Assembly (NCBI GenBank): GCA_902776275.1
Contig: CACYPI010000009.1
Span: 1 to 50,225 of the forward strand
Source: an uncultured Aeromonadales bacterium
Lineage (GTDB): Bacteria; Pseudomonadota; Gammaproteobacteria; Enterobacterales; Succinivibrionaceae
DNA: 50,225 bases
Reading direction: 5' to 3'
Shown piece after piece: positions 8,336 to 18,949 of the stretch; position 1 is the first letter of the stretch; each line of letters opens with the position of its first letter. The notes beneath the pieces are model-generated. The model was not told where the DNA came from, ran no database searches, and worked only from the letters and a program-made list of their open reading frames with translations. The position numbers and the translations under genes are program-made.

Positions 8336-8674
8336 TTACGCGAAGACCTGCTGCACGAGGAGCATGTAGAGCGCGGTGCCGCCTGTCATGGAGACCAGCA
8401 TCTGGCGCTTCCACAGCTGCAGCGCCAGCGTGAAGGCAAGCGCGATCGCCTCGGGGATCCCGTGGGGGAAGGAGAGGAGATCTACGTCCCTCAGGCAGTA
8501 GACCACGAGCATCGCGAAGATCCCGCAGGGCAGCGTGAGACCCTGGTACTGGATATAGCGCGGGGTAGGCTTCTTAGGCGAGAAGGCGAGGAAGGAGATG
8601 AAGCGCGTGATGAGCGTGGCCGCTGCGCAAAGGCCGATGGTGATCATCTGCTCTGCAATGGTCATGTCAGTCAT
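8336..8674 (-). CDS. azlD: AzlD-type branched-chain amino acid exporter subunit
   Basis: A 112-residue protein with about four hydrophobic helices, the usual size and shape of AzlD, the small partner of AzlC in exporters of branched-chain amino acids. Characteristic is ATLITRFISFLAF near the N-terminus and the Pro-containing LTLPCGIFAML. The ATG at 8674 overlaps the azlC stop by eight bases and has GGAGG five bases upstream, indicating translational coupling. It is the last gene of the leu-azl stretch. Confidence 0.85.
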   Translation of the reverse strand: MTDMTIAEQMITIGLCAAATLITRFISFLAFSPKKPTPRYIQYQGLTLPCGIFAMLVVYCLRDVDLLSFPHGIPEAIALAFTLALQLWKRQMLVSMTGGTALYMLLVQQVFA

Positions 8675-9371
8675 GCGAGGCCTCCGCAATCTGCCTTGTG
8701 ATGGGCTTTCTGAAGAGGGTGAGCGCCGCAACCATCATGACGAGCGCGGGCACCATGAAGGAGTCCTTGCCGAAGAGCACGAGCGCGAAGAGCGAGCACA
8801 CGATGCCGATGTAGGCGTGGGTGTGGATCCTCTCATTGCGCCACTGCTCGGTGAAGATCACCGCGAACATCGTGGTCATCACGAACCCCAGGCCCTTGGT
8901 GTTGAAGGTGATGAAGTCGCCTGCAAGCGAGCCTGCGATGACGCCCGTAACCCAGTAGCTCTGGTTTAAGAGCGACACGAAGAAGTAGTACCAGCCACGG
9001 TCGCAGCCCTCCGGGAGCTGGCTTGAGCAGTTGATGGCGAAGGTCTCGTCGCACATGGCGTAGATGAGGTAGGGCTTCTTCCACCCAAGGCCCTTGTACT
9101 TCTCGAGCATCGCGATGCCGTAGAAGATGTGGCGGGCCTGGATGAGGAAGGAGACGATGAAGGTCTGCAGCGGCGCGAAGGGCGAGCAGAGCATCGAGAC
9201 TGCGACGAACTCGAGCGAGCCGCCGAAGATCGCGATGGCCATCAATCCCGGGTACCAGAAGGGGAAGCCGTGGGCCGTGGCGAACACGCCGTAAGCGAGC
9301 CCCAGGAACCAGAACCCCGCGAAGATGGGCAGGGTGCGCGGCAGCGCGGCCTTGAATGAGTTGAAGATCAT
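8667..9371 (-). CDS. azlC: AzlC-type branched-chain amino acid exporter subunit
   Basis: A 234-residue integral membrane protein of the AzlC family. Family features include PIFAGFWFLGLAYGVFA at the N-terminus, GGSLEFVAVSML in the second helix, and the QARHIFYGIAMLEKY motif followed by AMCDETFA. With AzlD it forms a two-component exporter of leucine, isoleucine, valine or analogues. It lies 54 bases behind leuD in the same direction, with a short hairpin between, so it may be read at reduced level with the leucine genes. The placement suggests overflow export tied to leucine synthesis. No obvious strong ribosome-binding site is seen before the ATG. Confidence 0.88.
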   Translation of the reverse strand: MIFNSFKAALPRTLPIFAGFWFLGLAYGVFATAHGFPFWYPGLMAIAIFGGSLEFVAVSMLCSPFAPLQTFIVSFLIQARHIFYGIAMLEKYKGLGWKKPYLIYAMCDETFAINCSSQLPEGCDRGWYYFFVSLLNQSYWVTGVIAGSLAGDFITFNTKGLGFVMTTMFAVIFTEQWRNERIHTHAYIGIVCSLFALVLFGKDSFMVPALVMMVAALTLFRKPITRQIAEASHD

Positions 9372-9383
9372 ACTGTGGAATTG

Positions 9384-9404
9384 AAAGGCCGCCCTGGGGC
9401 GGCC
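9384..9404 (-). terminator. Weak terminator between leuD and azlC
   Basis: On the minus strand GGCCGCC and GGCGGCC arms (plus 9387-9404) are followed by only TTTC. The short T-run suggests partial termination that could lower azlCD expression relative to leuABCD. Confidence 0.5.
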
Positions 9405-9425
9405 TAGGTTTCGGATGAACGGGCC

Positions 9426-10052
9426 TCAGGCCTTGAGCCCCGACCTGTCGGGGAAGATCCACGAGGGCAGCTTCTTCTCGTAGGCGGCGATCTCGCTCTC
9501 ATGCTCGAGCGTGAGCGAGATGGCATCCAATCCCTCGAGCAGGCAGTGGCGCCTGAACGGGTCGAGAGTGAAGCTGTACTTGAGACCGGCGCACTGCACG
9601 GTCATGTCCACGAGCGAGATGCGGATCTTCGTGCCGGGATGGGCGGTCAGCACCTTGAAGATGCTGTCCACCTGGTCCTCGGTGAGGCGCAGCGGCAGCA
9701 GGCCGTTGCTCAGCGAGTTGTTGTTGAAGATCGACGCGAAGCTCGGGGCGATGACGGCGCGGAAGCCGTAGTCCATCAACGCCCAGGGCGCGTGCTCGCG
9801 CGAGGAGCCGTTGCCGAAGTTGTCGCGGGCCACGAGGATCGTCGCGCCCTTGTACTCTGGGTAGTTCAGCGGGAACTTCGGGTTCACCTTGGTCTCGGCG
9901 TCGTCGAGGTAGCGCCAGTCGTGGAACAGGTGCTTGCCGAAGCCCTTGCGGCTGACCGCCAGCAGGAACTGCTTGGGGATGATCTGGTCGGTGTCGATGT
10001 TCGCCGAGTCGATGGGGACGGCGATGCCTTCATGCACAGTGAACTTTTCCAT
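9426..10052 (-). CDS. leuD: 3-isopropylmalate dehydratase, small subunit
   Basis: A 208-residue small subunit of isopropylmalate isomerase, which with LeuC converts 2-isopropylmalate to 3-isopropylmalate. The family segments [29 protein letters not shown] and [16 protein letters not shown] are all present, and length equals that of the E. coli protein within a few residues. The start ATG lies ten bases after leuC. Complete and without anomalies. Confidence 0.95.
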   Translation of the reverse strand: MEKFTVHEGIAVPIDSANIDTDQIIPKQFLLAVSRKGFGKHLFHDWRYLDDAETKVNPKFPLNYPEYKGATILVARDNFGNGSSREHAPWALMDYGFRAVIAPSFASIFNNNSLSNGLLPLRLTEDQVDSIFKVLTAHPGTKIRISLVDMTVQCAGLKYSFTLDPFRRHCLLEGLDAISLTLEHESEIAAYEKKLPSWIFPDRSGLKA

Positions 10053-10062
10053 GCTCTCCTCC

Positions 10063-11466
10063 TTAGATGAACTCGCGGCAGTCGGCGATGCAGCCCTTGA
10101 CGGCGCATGCGGCGGCGCTTGCCGGGCTCATGAGGTGGGTGCGCGAGCCCTTGCCCTGGCGCCCCACGAAGTTGCGGTTCGAGGTCGAGGCGACGCGCAT
10201 CCCAGCAGGGGCGCGGTCGTCGTTCATCGCCAGGCACATCGAGCAGCCGGGCAGGCGCCACTCGAAGCCCGCCTCCTTGAAGATCCTGTCCAGGCCCTCG
10301 CGCTCGGCCTGGGCCTTGACCCACTGCGAGCCGGGGACGGCGAGCGCCAGCTTGATGTTCTTTGCGACATGCCTGCCCTTGAGGATCTGCGCGGCGGCGC
10401 GGAAGTCCTCGATGCGGCCGTTGGTGCACGAGCCGATGAAGACGTAGTCCACCGGGGTGCCCAGGAGCTTCTGCCCTTCCTTGAGCGCAATGTAGTCAAG
10501 CGCGTCGCGGCAGGACTTGGACTGCACGGGATCCTTGAAATCGGAAGGCGAGGGCACCGTGCCGGTGACCGCGCACTCCTGCCCGGGGTTCGTGCCCCAG
10601 GTGACCTGCGGCTCGATCCTGGAGGCGTCGAGCTCGACCACGGCATCGTAATGGGCGTCGGGATCGGACTTCAGGGTCTTCCAGTACTCGACAGCCTTGT
10701 CGAAGTCCTCGCCCTTGGGGGCCATCAGGCGGCCCTTGATGTACTCGAAGGTCGTCTCGTCCGGGGCGATCATGCCCACGGTGGCGCCGAACTCGATGGC
10801 CATGTTCGAGAGGGTCATGCGGCCTTCCATCGAGAGCTCGCGCACGGCCTGGCCGCAGAACTCGACGGCGTAGCCGGTGCCGCCTGCGGTGGTGAGCTTG
10901 CCGATGATCGCGAGGATCAGGTCCTTGGCGCAGCAGCCCTTCTGAAGCGAGCCCTTGCAGTCGATCTTCATGGTCTTGTAGCGGGCCTGCTTGATGGTCT
11001 GTGTGGCCATGACGTGCTCGACCTCGGAGGTGCCGATGCCGAAGGCCAGGGCGCCGAAGGCGCCGTGGGTCGCGGTGTGGCTGTCGCCGCACACGAGCGT
11101 GGTGCCCGGGAGCGTGAAGCCGGCCTGGGGCCCCACGATGTGGACGATGCCCTGGTTGGGATCGCCAAGCCCGAAGAGCGTGACGCCGAACTTGGCGCAG
11201 TTGGACTCCAGGGCGCGGATCTGGGTCTTGGCCATCTCCGAGCAGGCGTTGATGTCCAATGCCTTGGTGGAGATGTCGTGGTCCATGGTCGCAAGCGTGA
11301 GCTCGGGGTGGCGCAGCTTCCTGCCTGCCTGCTCGAGGCCTGCGAAGGCCTGGGGCGAGGTCACCTCGTGGCACAGCTGGCGGTCGATGAACAGCGTGGG
11401 CAGCTCGCCTTCGTGCTGGAAGACAACGTGGCTGTCGTATACCTTTTCGTAAAGGGTCTTTCCCAT
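10063..11466 (-). CDS. leuC: 3-isopropylmalate dehydratase, large subunit
   Basis: A 467-residue aconitase-family protein carrying the [4Fe-4S] cluster of isopropylmalate isomerase. The cluster cysteines sit in FIGSCTNGR and GCSMC near the C-terminus, matching the spacing of E. coli LeuC, and [15 protein letters not shown] marks the substrate region. Length is the usual 466-467 residues. It starts 13 bases after the leuB stop and is followed within ten bases by leuD, as expected for a heterodimer made from one message. Confidence 0.96.
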   Translation of the reverse strand: MGKTLYEKVYDSHVVFQHEGELPTLFIDRQLCHEVTSPQAFAGLEQAGRKLRHPELTLATMDHDISTKALDINACSEMAKTQIRALESNCAKFGVTLFGLGDPNQGIVHIVGPQAGFTLPGTTLVCGDSHTATHGAFGALAFGIGTSEVEHVMATQTIKQARYKTMKIDCKGSLQKGCCAKDLILAIIGKLTTAGGTGYAVEFCGQAVRELSMEGRMTLSNMAIEFGATVGMIAPDETTFEYIKGRLMAPKGEDFDKAVEYWKTLKSDPDAHYDAVVELDASRIEPQVTWGTNPGQECAVTGTVPSPSDFKDPVQSKSCRDALDYIALKEGQKLLGTPVDYVFIGSCTNGRIEDFRAAAQILKGRHVAKNIKLALAVPGSQWVKAQAEREGLDRIFKEAGFEWRLPGCSMCLAMNDDRAPAGMRVASTSNRNFVGRQGKGSRTHLMSPASAAACAVKGCIADCREFI

Positions 11467-11479
11467 GATCTCCTCCGTG

Positions 11480-14168
<2,689 letters not shown>

Positions 14169-14300
14169 TTTGAAAGGTCCTGAAAAAAGCGCGGGGCCAT
14201 GCCCGCTTTGAACATGCCGCTATCTTAGACCGCCTGCGGGCAAATGAGGCAGTTTTTGCAAAAAGATGTGCTATAAAAATGTCAGGTGCATGATATATAA
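14169..14300 (-). promoter_or_regulatory. leuA leader with terminator/antiterminator-like alternative stems
   Basis: On the minus strand a GC-rich hairpin (GCGGG with CCCGC, plus 14189-14206) followed by GCTTTTTT ends about 14 bases before leuA. The 5' arm GCGGGC can instead pair with GCCCGC located about 30 bases earlier (plus 14236-14241), which would open the terminator. A possible 13-codon leader peptide (TTG at 14261, TAG at 14220) covers this region and contains several leucine codons, but has no convincing ribosome-binding site. The far upstream part is very AT-rich. The arrangement fits attenuation or another riboregulator. Confidence 0.5.
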
Positions 14301-14409
14301 AATAATTAAATTACAAAACATACATGTTTTTTATCGAGAGCGACGCGATAAGCCAAGCAAGGCAGGCTGCATTTGGGCAAGGGCTGGAATGGGCGGGTGC
14401 GCGAGGCGG

Positions 14410-14436
14410 CCTGGGCGCGGCACAGCCGCGCCCAGG
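14410..14436. other. Twelve-pair GC-rich hairpin
   Basis: CCTGGGCGCGGC and its exact complement flank ACA. It lies about 65 bases after the stop of the sugar-binding protein gene (minus strand). There is no T-run on either side, so it may be an mRNA-end stabiliser or a Rho-assisted terminator. Confidence 0.45.
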
Positions 14437-14500
14437 CCCGAGGCGAGGATTTTGCGGTGATCGGGCTTGATGGAACCAGGGCCTGGAGATGCCCTGTCGA

Positions 14501-15490
14501 TCAGAAGTCGTACTTTTCGATGTTGTCGCGGCCGATGAGGAGCGGGCGGTCGAACACCAGGGTGTTGCCCAGGATCGCGGGTTCTCCAAAGCCCGGCACC
14601 GAGAAGCCCGGCCTTATGAGATCGCGCATGCCGTCCAATAGCAACTTGGCCACGTAGGCCTGGATGCGCCCGGCCATCGCAGGGTCCCACAAGATGAGCT
14701 CGTCGATGTAGCCGTCCTTCACGTCCTGCCTTGCCACGTTGGGGGTGGTGACGCCGATGACCGCGAGGTCGCGGCGCGGGTGCGCAAGCGAGCGGAGCGC
14801 GGCGGCCACGCCGGGGGCGCCTTCCGAGCCCAGGCAGATTATCCCCGCAAGATCCTTGTGACTTGAGATGAGGTCAAGCGCTGCGCGGCGCGAGGCGTCG
14901 CGATCCTCGGCCACCGGCAGCGTCGCCGCCAGCCTGAGCTCGGGGTAGTGTGTGCGCTGCCAGTCCACTGCCGCATAGGCCCACTTGCTGTGCCCGGGCA
15001 CCGCGAGCGAGCCCACCAGAAGCGCGTAGCTTCCGTCCTTGCGCCCCGAGATCCTCGCAAACTCGTCCATGATGCGCTGCCCAAAGCGGCTGCCGTCCAC
15101 CATCTCGACGTCGATGTCTGCCCCAACCTGGAAGGGCGACTCGTGGGTCACGACTGCTATGCCCTCGCTGCGCGCCTTGCTGAACGGATCGACGAGCTCG
15201 TCGGCGCTGTTGGGCACCACGAGCAGCGCCCTGGCCCCATGCTTCAGGCACTGCTCCATCACGTCGGCCTGATCGGAGACGTCGGCGGTGGTGGCTGCGG
15301 CGTAGAAGGCCCGCAGGCCGTTCTCCTTGGCCCCCTCCATGATCCCCTGGGCATGCCTGACGAACCACGGAGTGCGGTCCTTGCCCACGCCGGCTACGAC
15401 GTGCTCCTGCTCCTCGGCCCCTTGCGACGGCGCCGGGGCGAGCGCCGCGGCAAGCGCGAGCGCGCAGGCTGCAAGTGCCCTTGTGATCAT
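14501..15490 (-). CDS. Periplasmic sugar-binding protein (ribose/autoinducer-type), orphan
   Basis: A 329-residue substrate-binding protein of the type I periplasmic fold. Residues 1-25 form a signal peptide (MITRALAACALALAAALAPA, cleavage near AEEQ). The body shows the two-lobe pattern of this family: VVAGVGKDRTPWF, a helix SDQADVMEQCLKHGARALLVVPN, the hinge-like GIAVVTHESPF, and IICLGSEGAPGVAAAL followed by VIGVTTPN. The nearest relatives by feature are RhaS/LsrB/XylF-like proteins that bind sugars or autoinducer-2. No ABC permease or ATPase gene adjoins it, so it may serve a distant transporter or a chemoreceptor. The ATG at 15490 follows GGAGGG by six bases. Confidence 0.78.
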   Translation of the reverse strand: MITRALAACALALAAALAPAPSQGAEEQEHVVAGVGKDRTPWFVRHAQGIMEGAKENGLRAFYAAATTADVSDQADVMEQCLKHGARALLVVPNSADELVDPFSKARSEGIAVVTHESPFQVGADIDVEMVDGSRFGQRIMDEFARISGRKDGSYALLVGSLAVPGHSKWAYAAVDWQRTHYPELRLAATLPVAEDRDASRRAALDLISSHKDLAGIICLGSEGAPGVAAALRSLAHPRRDLAVIGVTTPNVARQDVKDGYIDELILWDPAMAGRIQAYVAKLLLDGMRDLIRPGFSVPGFGEPAILGNTLVFDRPLLIGRDNIEKYDF

Positions 15491-15644
15491 GACTGCCCTC
15501 CTCAGAATGGATCGCCGCGCCATCATGCGCGGGCTTGCTGGAGATCATCGGCCAAATGCCTGGCATGGCGCCAGGCGGGAAGGCGTTTTTGCCAGCTTGC
15601 GCAGATTGTTAAGCAAAAAGTTTCGCAAATTTGCGATCGGGGTT

Positions 15645-15678
15645 AAAAAAAGCCGCGGCTCCATGAGGGGCCGCGGCG
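15645..15678 (-). terminator. pheA terminator
   Basis: On the minus strand GCCGCGGC arms (plus 15652-15659 and 15670-15677) with a ten-base loop are followed by seven T. It lies just after the pheA stop. Confidence 0.85.
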
Positions 15679-15695
15679 CGCGCGCCTTTGCTTTT

Positions 15696-16856
15696 TCAGG
15701 CGCTTGGCTTCTCGTCGCTTTCGTAGCAGCCCAGGATCTTGAAGTTCGAGGTCTCGCCCTTGACGCGCTCGAGGCACTCCTGCATCGCCGGGGATGAGAG
15801 GTTGGCCTGGACGTCGGCAAAGAAGATCTCCTCCCAGGTGCTGTGGCCTGAGGAGAGGCTCGGGCGGGAGATGAGCTTGGTGAGGTTGATGCCGCGCCTT
15901 GAGAACTCGTCGAGCACGCGGATGAGCGAGCCTGGCGCGTACTTCTGCACGGTGAAGCTCAGCGAGGTCTTGGCCGGGATGTTCTCGGGCACCGTGATCG
16001 GGGTCATCGAGATCACGATGAAGCGCGTGTAGTTGTGGATGTTGTTGGCGATGTTGTCCATCACCGGGATGAGCCCGTAGTAGCTTCCGGCGTGGTGGCC
16101 TGCGATGGCGGCGCAGTGCGGATCGGCGATCCTTGCCACCTCCTTCATCGCCTCTGATGAGGCCTTCATGTAGTGGATCCTGGCGCCGGGCATGCGCTCG
16201 CGGATGAAGCGCGAGCACTGCTCGATGGGCTGGGGATGGGCGTAGACGTCGGTGATCTCGGAGACCTCAGTCGTCCCGCAGGTGAGCACGGCGTGGTCGA
16301 TGGGGTAGAAGATCTCCCCCACGAAGGTCGCGGTCGATCCCTGGAGCACGTCGAGCACCTGGTTGATGCTCCCCGAGCTCGAGTTCTCGATGGGCAGGAT
16401 CCCGAACTCGCACAATCCGGCTGACACGCAATCCTCGATCCTCTCGAAGGTGGAGCAGCCCTCCATGCGCACGCCGCCGGTGTAGAAGTCGGTGAACCTG
16501 GCAGCCGCCAGGTGGGAGTAGGAGCCTATTCCGCCAAGGTAGGCTATCGAGCTTTGGCGCTTGATCCCGCCTGCGCGCATGCGCTCGATGATGTAGCGCC
16601 GCTCGTAGGCCACGGTGCCGCGCATGATCGCGCGGTAGACGTCGGCGCCGAACTGCCCTGGCAGGCCCATGGAGCGCGATTGCTCCATCACCGCCTTGAG
16701 CTTGGCCTGCTCGCGCCCCTGGTCGGAGATCCCCTTGCCGTCGCGCAACTTGCACTCGGCGATGTCGGATGCGACGCCGCGGCGCTCGTTGAGCAGCTTG
16801 ATTATCTCGCTGTCTATGCGGTCGATGTCTTCGCGGCAGGCCTTGAGGTCCCTCAT
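15696..16856 (-). CDS. pheA: Bifunctional chorismate mutase/prephenate dehydratase (P-protein)
   Basis: A 386-residue fusion, the exact length of E. coli PheA. The AroQ-type chorismate mutase domain spans about 1-90 (RDLKACREDIDRIDSEIIKLLNERR). The prephenate dehydratase domain follows at about 100-290, with AYLGGIGSYSHLAA, LPIENSSSGSI and the NYTRFIVI motif. The ACT regulatory domain is at about 295-386 (PGSLIRVLDEFSRRGINLTKL). The usual feedback motifs GALV and ESRP read as GSLI and ISRP, so phenylalanine inhibition may differ in strength. It makes phenylpyruvate from chorismate. ATG at 16856 has AAGGAG seven bases upstream. Single gene with its own terminator. Confidence 0.94.
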   Translation of the reverse strand: MRDLKACREDIDRIDSEIIKLLNERRGVASDIAECKLRDGKGISDQGREQAKLKAVMEQSRSMGLPGQFGADVYRAIMRGTVAYERRYIIERMRAGGIKRQSSIAYLGGIGSYSHLAAARFTDFYTGGVRMEGCSTFERIEDCVSAGLCEFGILPIENSSSGSINQVLDVLQGSTATFVGEIFYPIDHAVLTCGTTEVSEITDVYAHPQPIEQCSRFIRERMPGARIHYMKASSEAMKEVARIADPHCAAIAGHHAGSYYGLIPVMDNIANNIHNYTRFIVISMTPITVPENIPAKTSLSFTVQKYAPGSLIRVLDEFSRRGINLTKLISRPSLSSGHSTWEEIFFADVQANLSSPAMQECLERVKGETSNFKILGCYESDEKPSA

Positions 16857-16932
16857 GTCACGGCTCCTTATCCATGGTTTAGGACGATTGTAGCATCGGG
16901 CGCCTGGCGGCGCTTGGCGCCTTGCAGGCACC

Positions 16933-16954
16933 AAAAAGGCCGCCTGCGGCGGCC
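16933..16954 (-). terminator. Terminator of the BI-1/YccA gene
   Basis: GGCCGCC and GGCGGCC arms around a three-base loop, followed by TTTTT on the minus strand. It stands 31 bases after the stop. Confidence 0.85.
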
Positions 16955-16985
16955 TTCCGGCATCAGGGCCAGGGCCCTGTCATTG

Positions 16986-17753
16986 TCACCGTTCGCGCTG
17001 GGCGAGCAGCTGCAGGATCTCGATGTAGAGCCAGCAGATGGTCACGAGCAGCGAGAAGGCGTTGAAGTACTCGAAGTACTTGGGCAGGCCCTGGTCCACT
17101 GCGACCTGGATGTTGTCGAAGTCGAGGATCAGGTTCATCGAGGCGATGAGGCAGACGATGAGGGAGATCCCGATTGCGAGGGCCCCGGTGGTGGGCAGCA
17201 GGCTCGCCCCGAAGAGGTGGAACACGAGGTCAAGCAGGTAGAGCACGCAGACGCCCAGAGTGGCGCTCATCACGACTGAGCGGAAGCGCTGGGTCGGGAC
17301 GATGACGCGGAACTTCCACAGCGCGAGCATGACCATCACGACCACGAAGGTGGCCATGACGGCGGTCGAGACGATCCCGGGGTACTTGAACTCGAAGATC
17401 CCCGAGAGCGCGCCCAGGCAGCCGCCTTCGCACACGGCGTACAGCGGCGCGGTGAAAGGCGAGTACTGCGGCTTGAAGCAGGTCGCGACGGCGGCGATTA
17501 GGCCGACGATCATCGGCAGCCATACGAGCCCCATGGGCACGGACTGCGACGTGTAGATGGAGCCGATGGTGTATTCCATCGCAAGCCAGCCCGTGACCAG
17601 CGTCAGGGCGACGAGGACGAGCGCCTTGGTGGTGGTGCCGGACACGGTGGCCGCATTGGCCTCCGCGCCTTCGCCGCCGAAGTTGAAGGTTCCGGCCGCG
17701 CGGTTCATGACCCCGATGGCCGGGTTTGTAGAACGCATGTTGGTAAGGTTCAT
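16986..17753 (-). CDS. Bax inhibitor-1/YccA-family membrane protein
   Basis: A 255-residue protein. About 55 N-terminal residues (MRSTNPAIGVMNRAAGTFNF and on) are soluble, then seven hydrophobic segments follow, as in the longer bacterial BI-1/YccA subfamily. Family hallmarks are YAVCEGGCLGALSGIFE and the C-terminal helix pair with ILDFDNIQVAVDQGLPKYFEYFNAFSLLV. Relatives affect the FtsH protease or conduct calcium in other organisms; the role here is unknown. The ATG at 17753 follows AAGGAG by six bases, better than an in-frame start farther upstream. Monocistronic, with its own terminator. Confidence 0.85.
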   Translation of the reverse strand: MNLTNMRSTNPAIGVMNRAAGTFNFGGEGAEANAATVSGTTTKALVLVALTLVTGWLAMEYTIGSIYTSQSVPMGLVWLPMIVGLIAAVATCFKPQYSPFTAPLYAVCEGGCLGALSGIFEFKYPGIVSTAVMATFVVVMVMLALWKFRVIVPTQRFRSVVMSATLGVCVLYLLDLVFHLFGASLLPTTGALAIGISLIVCLIASMNLILDFDNIQVAVDQGLPKYFEYFNAFSLLVTICWLYIEILQLLAQRER

Positions 17754-17765
17754 TGCTACTCCTTG

Positions 17766-17799
17766 AAAAACGGGGGGCGGGGCGGCTTGCGCCCCGCCC
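17766..17799 (-). terminator. Terminator of the GntR regulator gene
   Basis: On the minus strand GGGCGGGGC and GCCCCGCCC arms with a seven-base loop are followed by CCCGTTTTTC. It falls between the regulator and the BI-1 gene and partly overlaps the latter's upstream region. Confidence 0.8.
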
Positions 17800-17871
17800 T
17801 TGTAGAGAATAATAAGGTCTGCCGCGGCGTTTTTAAACACCAGGGCTCAAAAGTGCGGGAGGCGTCGGGCT

Positions 17872-18585
17872 TCAGTCGCGGAACCACTCGGCCTTGCACT
17901 TTGACATGACTTTCTGCAGCTGGTCGCGCGTGGTCAGGATGTGCTCGTACATCGCGTCATGCGCCGCCTCGAGGTCGCGCTTGCGCAGCGCCTGGATGAT
18001 CTTGCTGTGGGCCTCGGAGGTCACGATGATCGGGGTTAGCGCGTACTCAAGGGAGAGGAAGCGCACGCGGTCCATCGTGCCCTTGACGCCTTCGACGATG
18101 CGCCAGGCGCGGTCGAGGCCCGCCGTGCACACCAGCGTCTTGTGGAACTCGTCGTCCAGGCGGAAGTGCTCGTGCAGGTCGTAGCGCTCGGCCGCCTCGC
18201 GCTGGCACTTGACGTTCTGCTCGAGCGAGTCGATGACCGCGTCGTTGAGCGCCGGGCCGATCTTGCGGATGGCATAGCCCTCGAGCGCCATGCGGATGTC
18301 GGCGCCCTGGAAGATGTCCTGCTTCGAGATCCTCGCGACCTTGGTGGTCTTCTTCGGGGCGATCTCGACGAAGTCGTTCTCGGCGAGCTTGATGAGCGCC
18401 TCGCGCACCGGCTGGCGGGAGATCTTGGTCTTGAACTTGGAGGAGACCTCGTTTTCCGAAAGCGGATCCCCAGGCAGGAGCCTGCATTCGATGATCGCCT
18501 TCTTCAAGAAGCGGTAGATCTGCTGGTTGATGGGCTCCTTGGTGTTTTCAACGGCAAACTCCGTCGAAAGGTAGAACTCGTTCAT
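17872..18585 (-). CDS. GntR-family regulator with FCD domain
   Basis: A 237-residue regulator. The N-terminal winged helix-turn-helix (about 15-85) contains LPGDPLSENEVSSKF and SRQPVREALIKLAENDFVEI, typical of GntR proteins. The all-helical C-terminal FCD domain (about 95-225) shows the pattern RMALEGYAIRKI, FRLDDEFHKTL and SEAHSKIIQALRKRD, whose Asp/His residues usually bind a metal and a sugar-acid or organic-acid ligand. It is transcribed divergently from kdgK-eda, about 360 bases away, so control of the ketodeoxygluconate pathway by a uronate-derived ligand (UxuR/KdgR-like role) is the likely function. A TTGTATGCAA element in the intergenic region is a candidate operator. Confidence 0.85.
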   Translation of the reverse strand: MNEFYLSTEFAVENTKEPINQQIYRFLKKAIIECRLLPGDPLSENEVSSKFKTKISRQPVREALIKLAENDFVEIAPKKTTKVARISKQDIFQGADIRMALEGYAIRKIGPALNDAVIDSLEQNVKCQREAAERYDLHEHFRLDDEFHKTLVCTAGLDRAWRIVEGVKGTMDRVRFLSLEYALTPIIVTSEAHSKIIQALRKRDLEAAHDAMYEHILTTRDQLQKVMSKCKAEWFRD

Positions 18586-18949
18586 GTGTTTGCTTGTCCT
18601 TGATGTCGGAATGTCTCCCCGGGCGCCCTTGCGGCCTTTTCTTTTATTAAAGTTCTTCTGCAGGCGGATGGCGCCTGGGCCGGGGAATGCGCGCTAAACT
18701 TTTTGCGCCTTTGTATGCAAGGATAGCAGAAATGCCGTTTCCGTAATCCAGAACGGGGCGCAACCGGTATCATGATCGCCAAAATTGGACAAAAAAGATC
18801 AGATCACTTTGAAAGAGTGTGATCGTGCCGTCACCGCCGCGCCGCTCCGTTCGTCTAGGATCCCACCAAAGGCGCGCAGCGCCTGCGCGGCATTGCCGCC
18901 CAAAAGAAATCATTCTTAATATTTGTCTGTTTTGCAGGAGTGAATCAAC
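18586..18949. promoter_or_regulatory. Divergent control region between gntR-type gene and kdgK
   Basis: A 364-base gene-free region. TTGTATGCAA at 18711-18720 is close to the TTGTATACAA type of site bound by several GntR/FCD regulators. A second inverted repeat, GATCAC with GTGATC separated by eleven bases, lies at 18802-18824. TTCTTAATATTTGT shortly before kdgK is AT-rich and could contain its promoter. No reading frame of note. Confidence 0.45.

Noticed and set aside
18802..18824. A CRP-like site before kdgK
   Set aside because: The half-sites are in the wrong relative orientation (TCAC then GTGA, with eleven bases between) for the TGTGA-N6-TCACA consensus, so it is only a generic inverted repeat.
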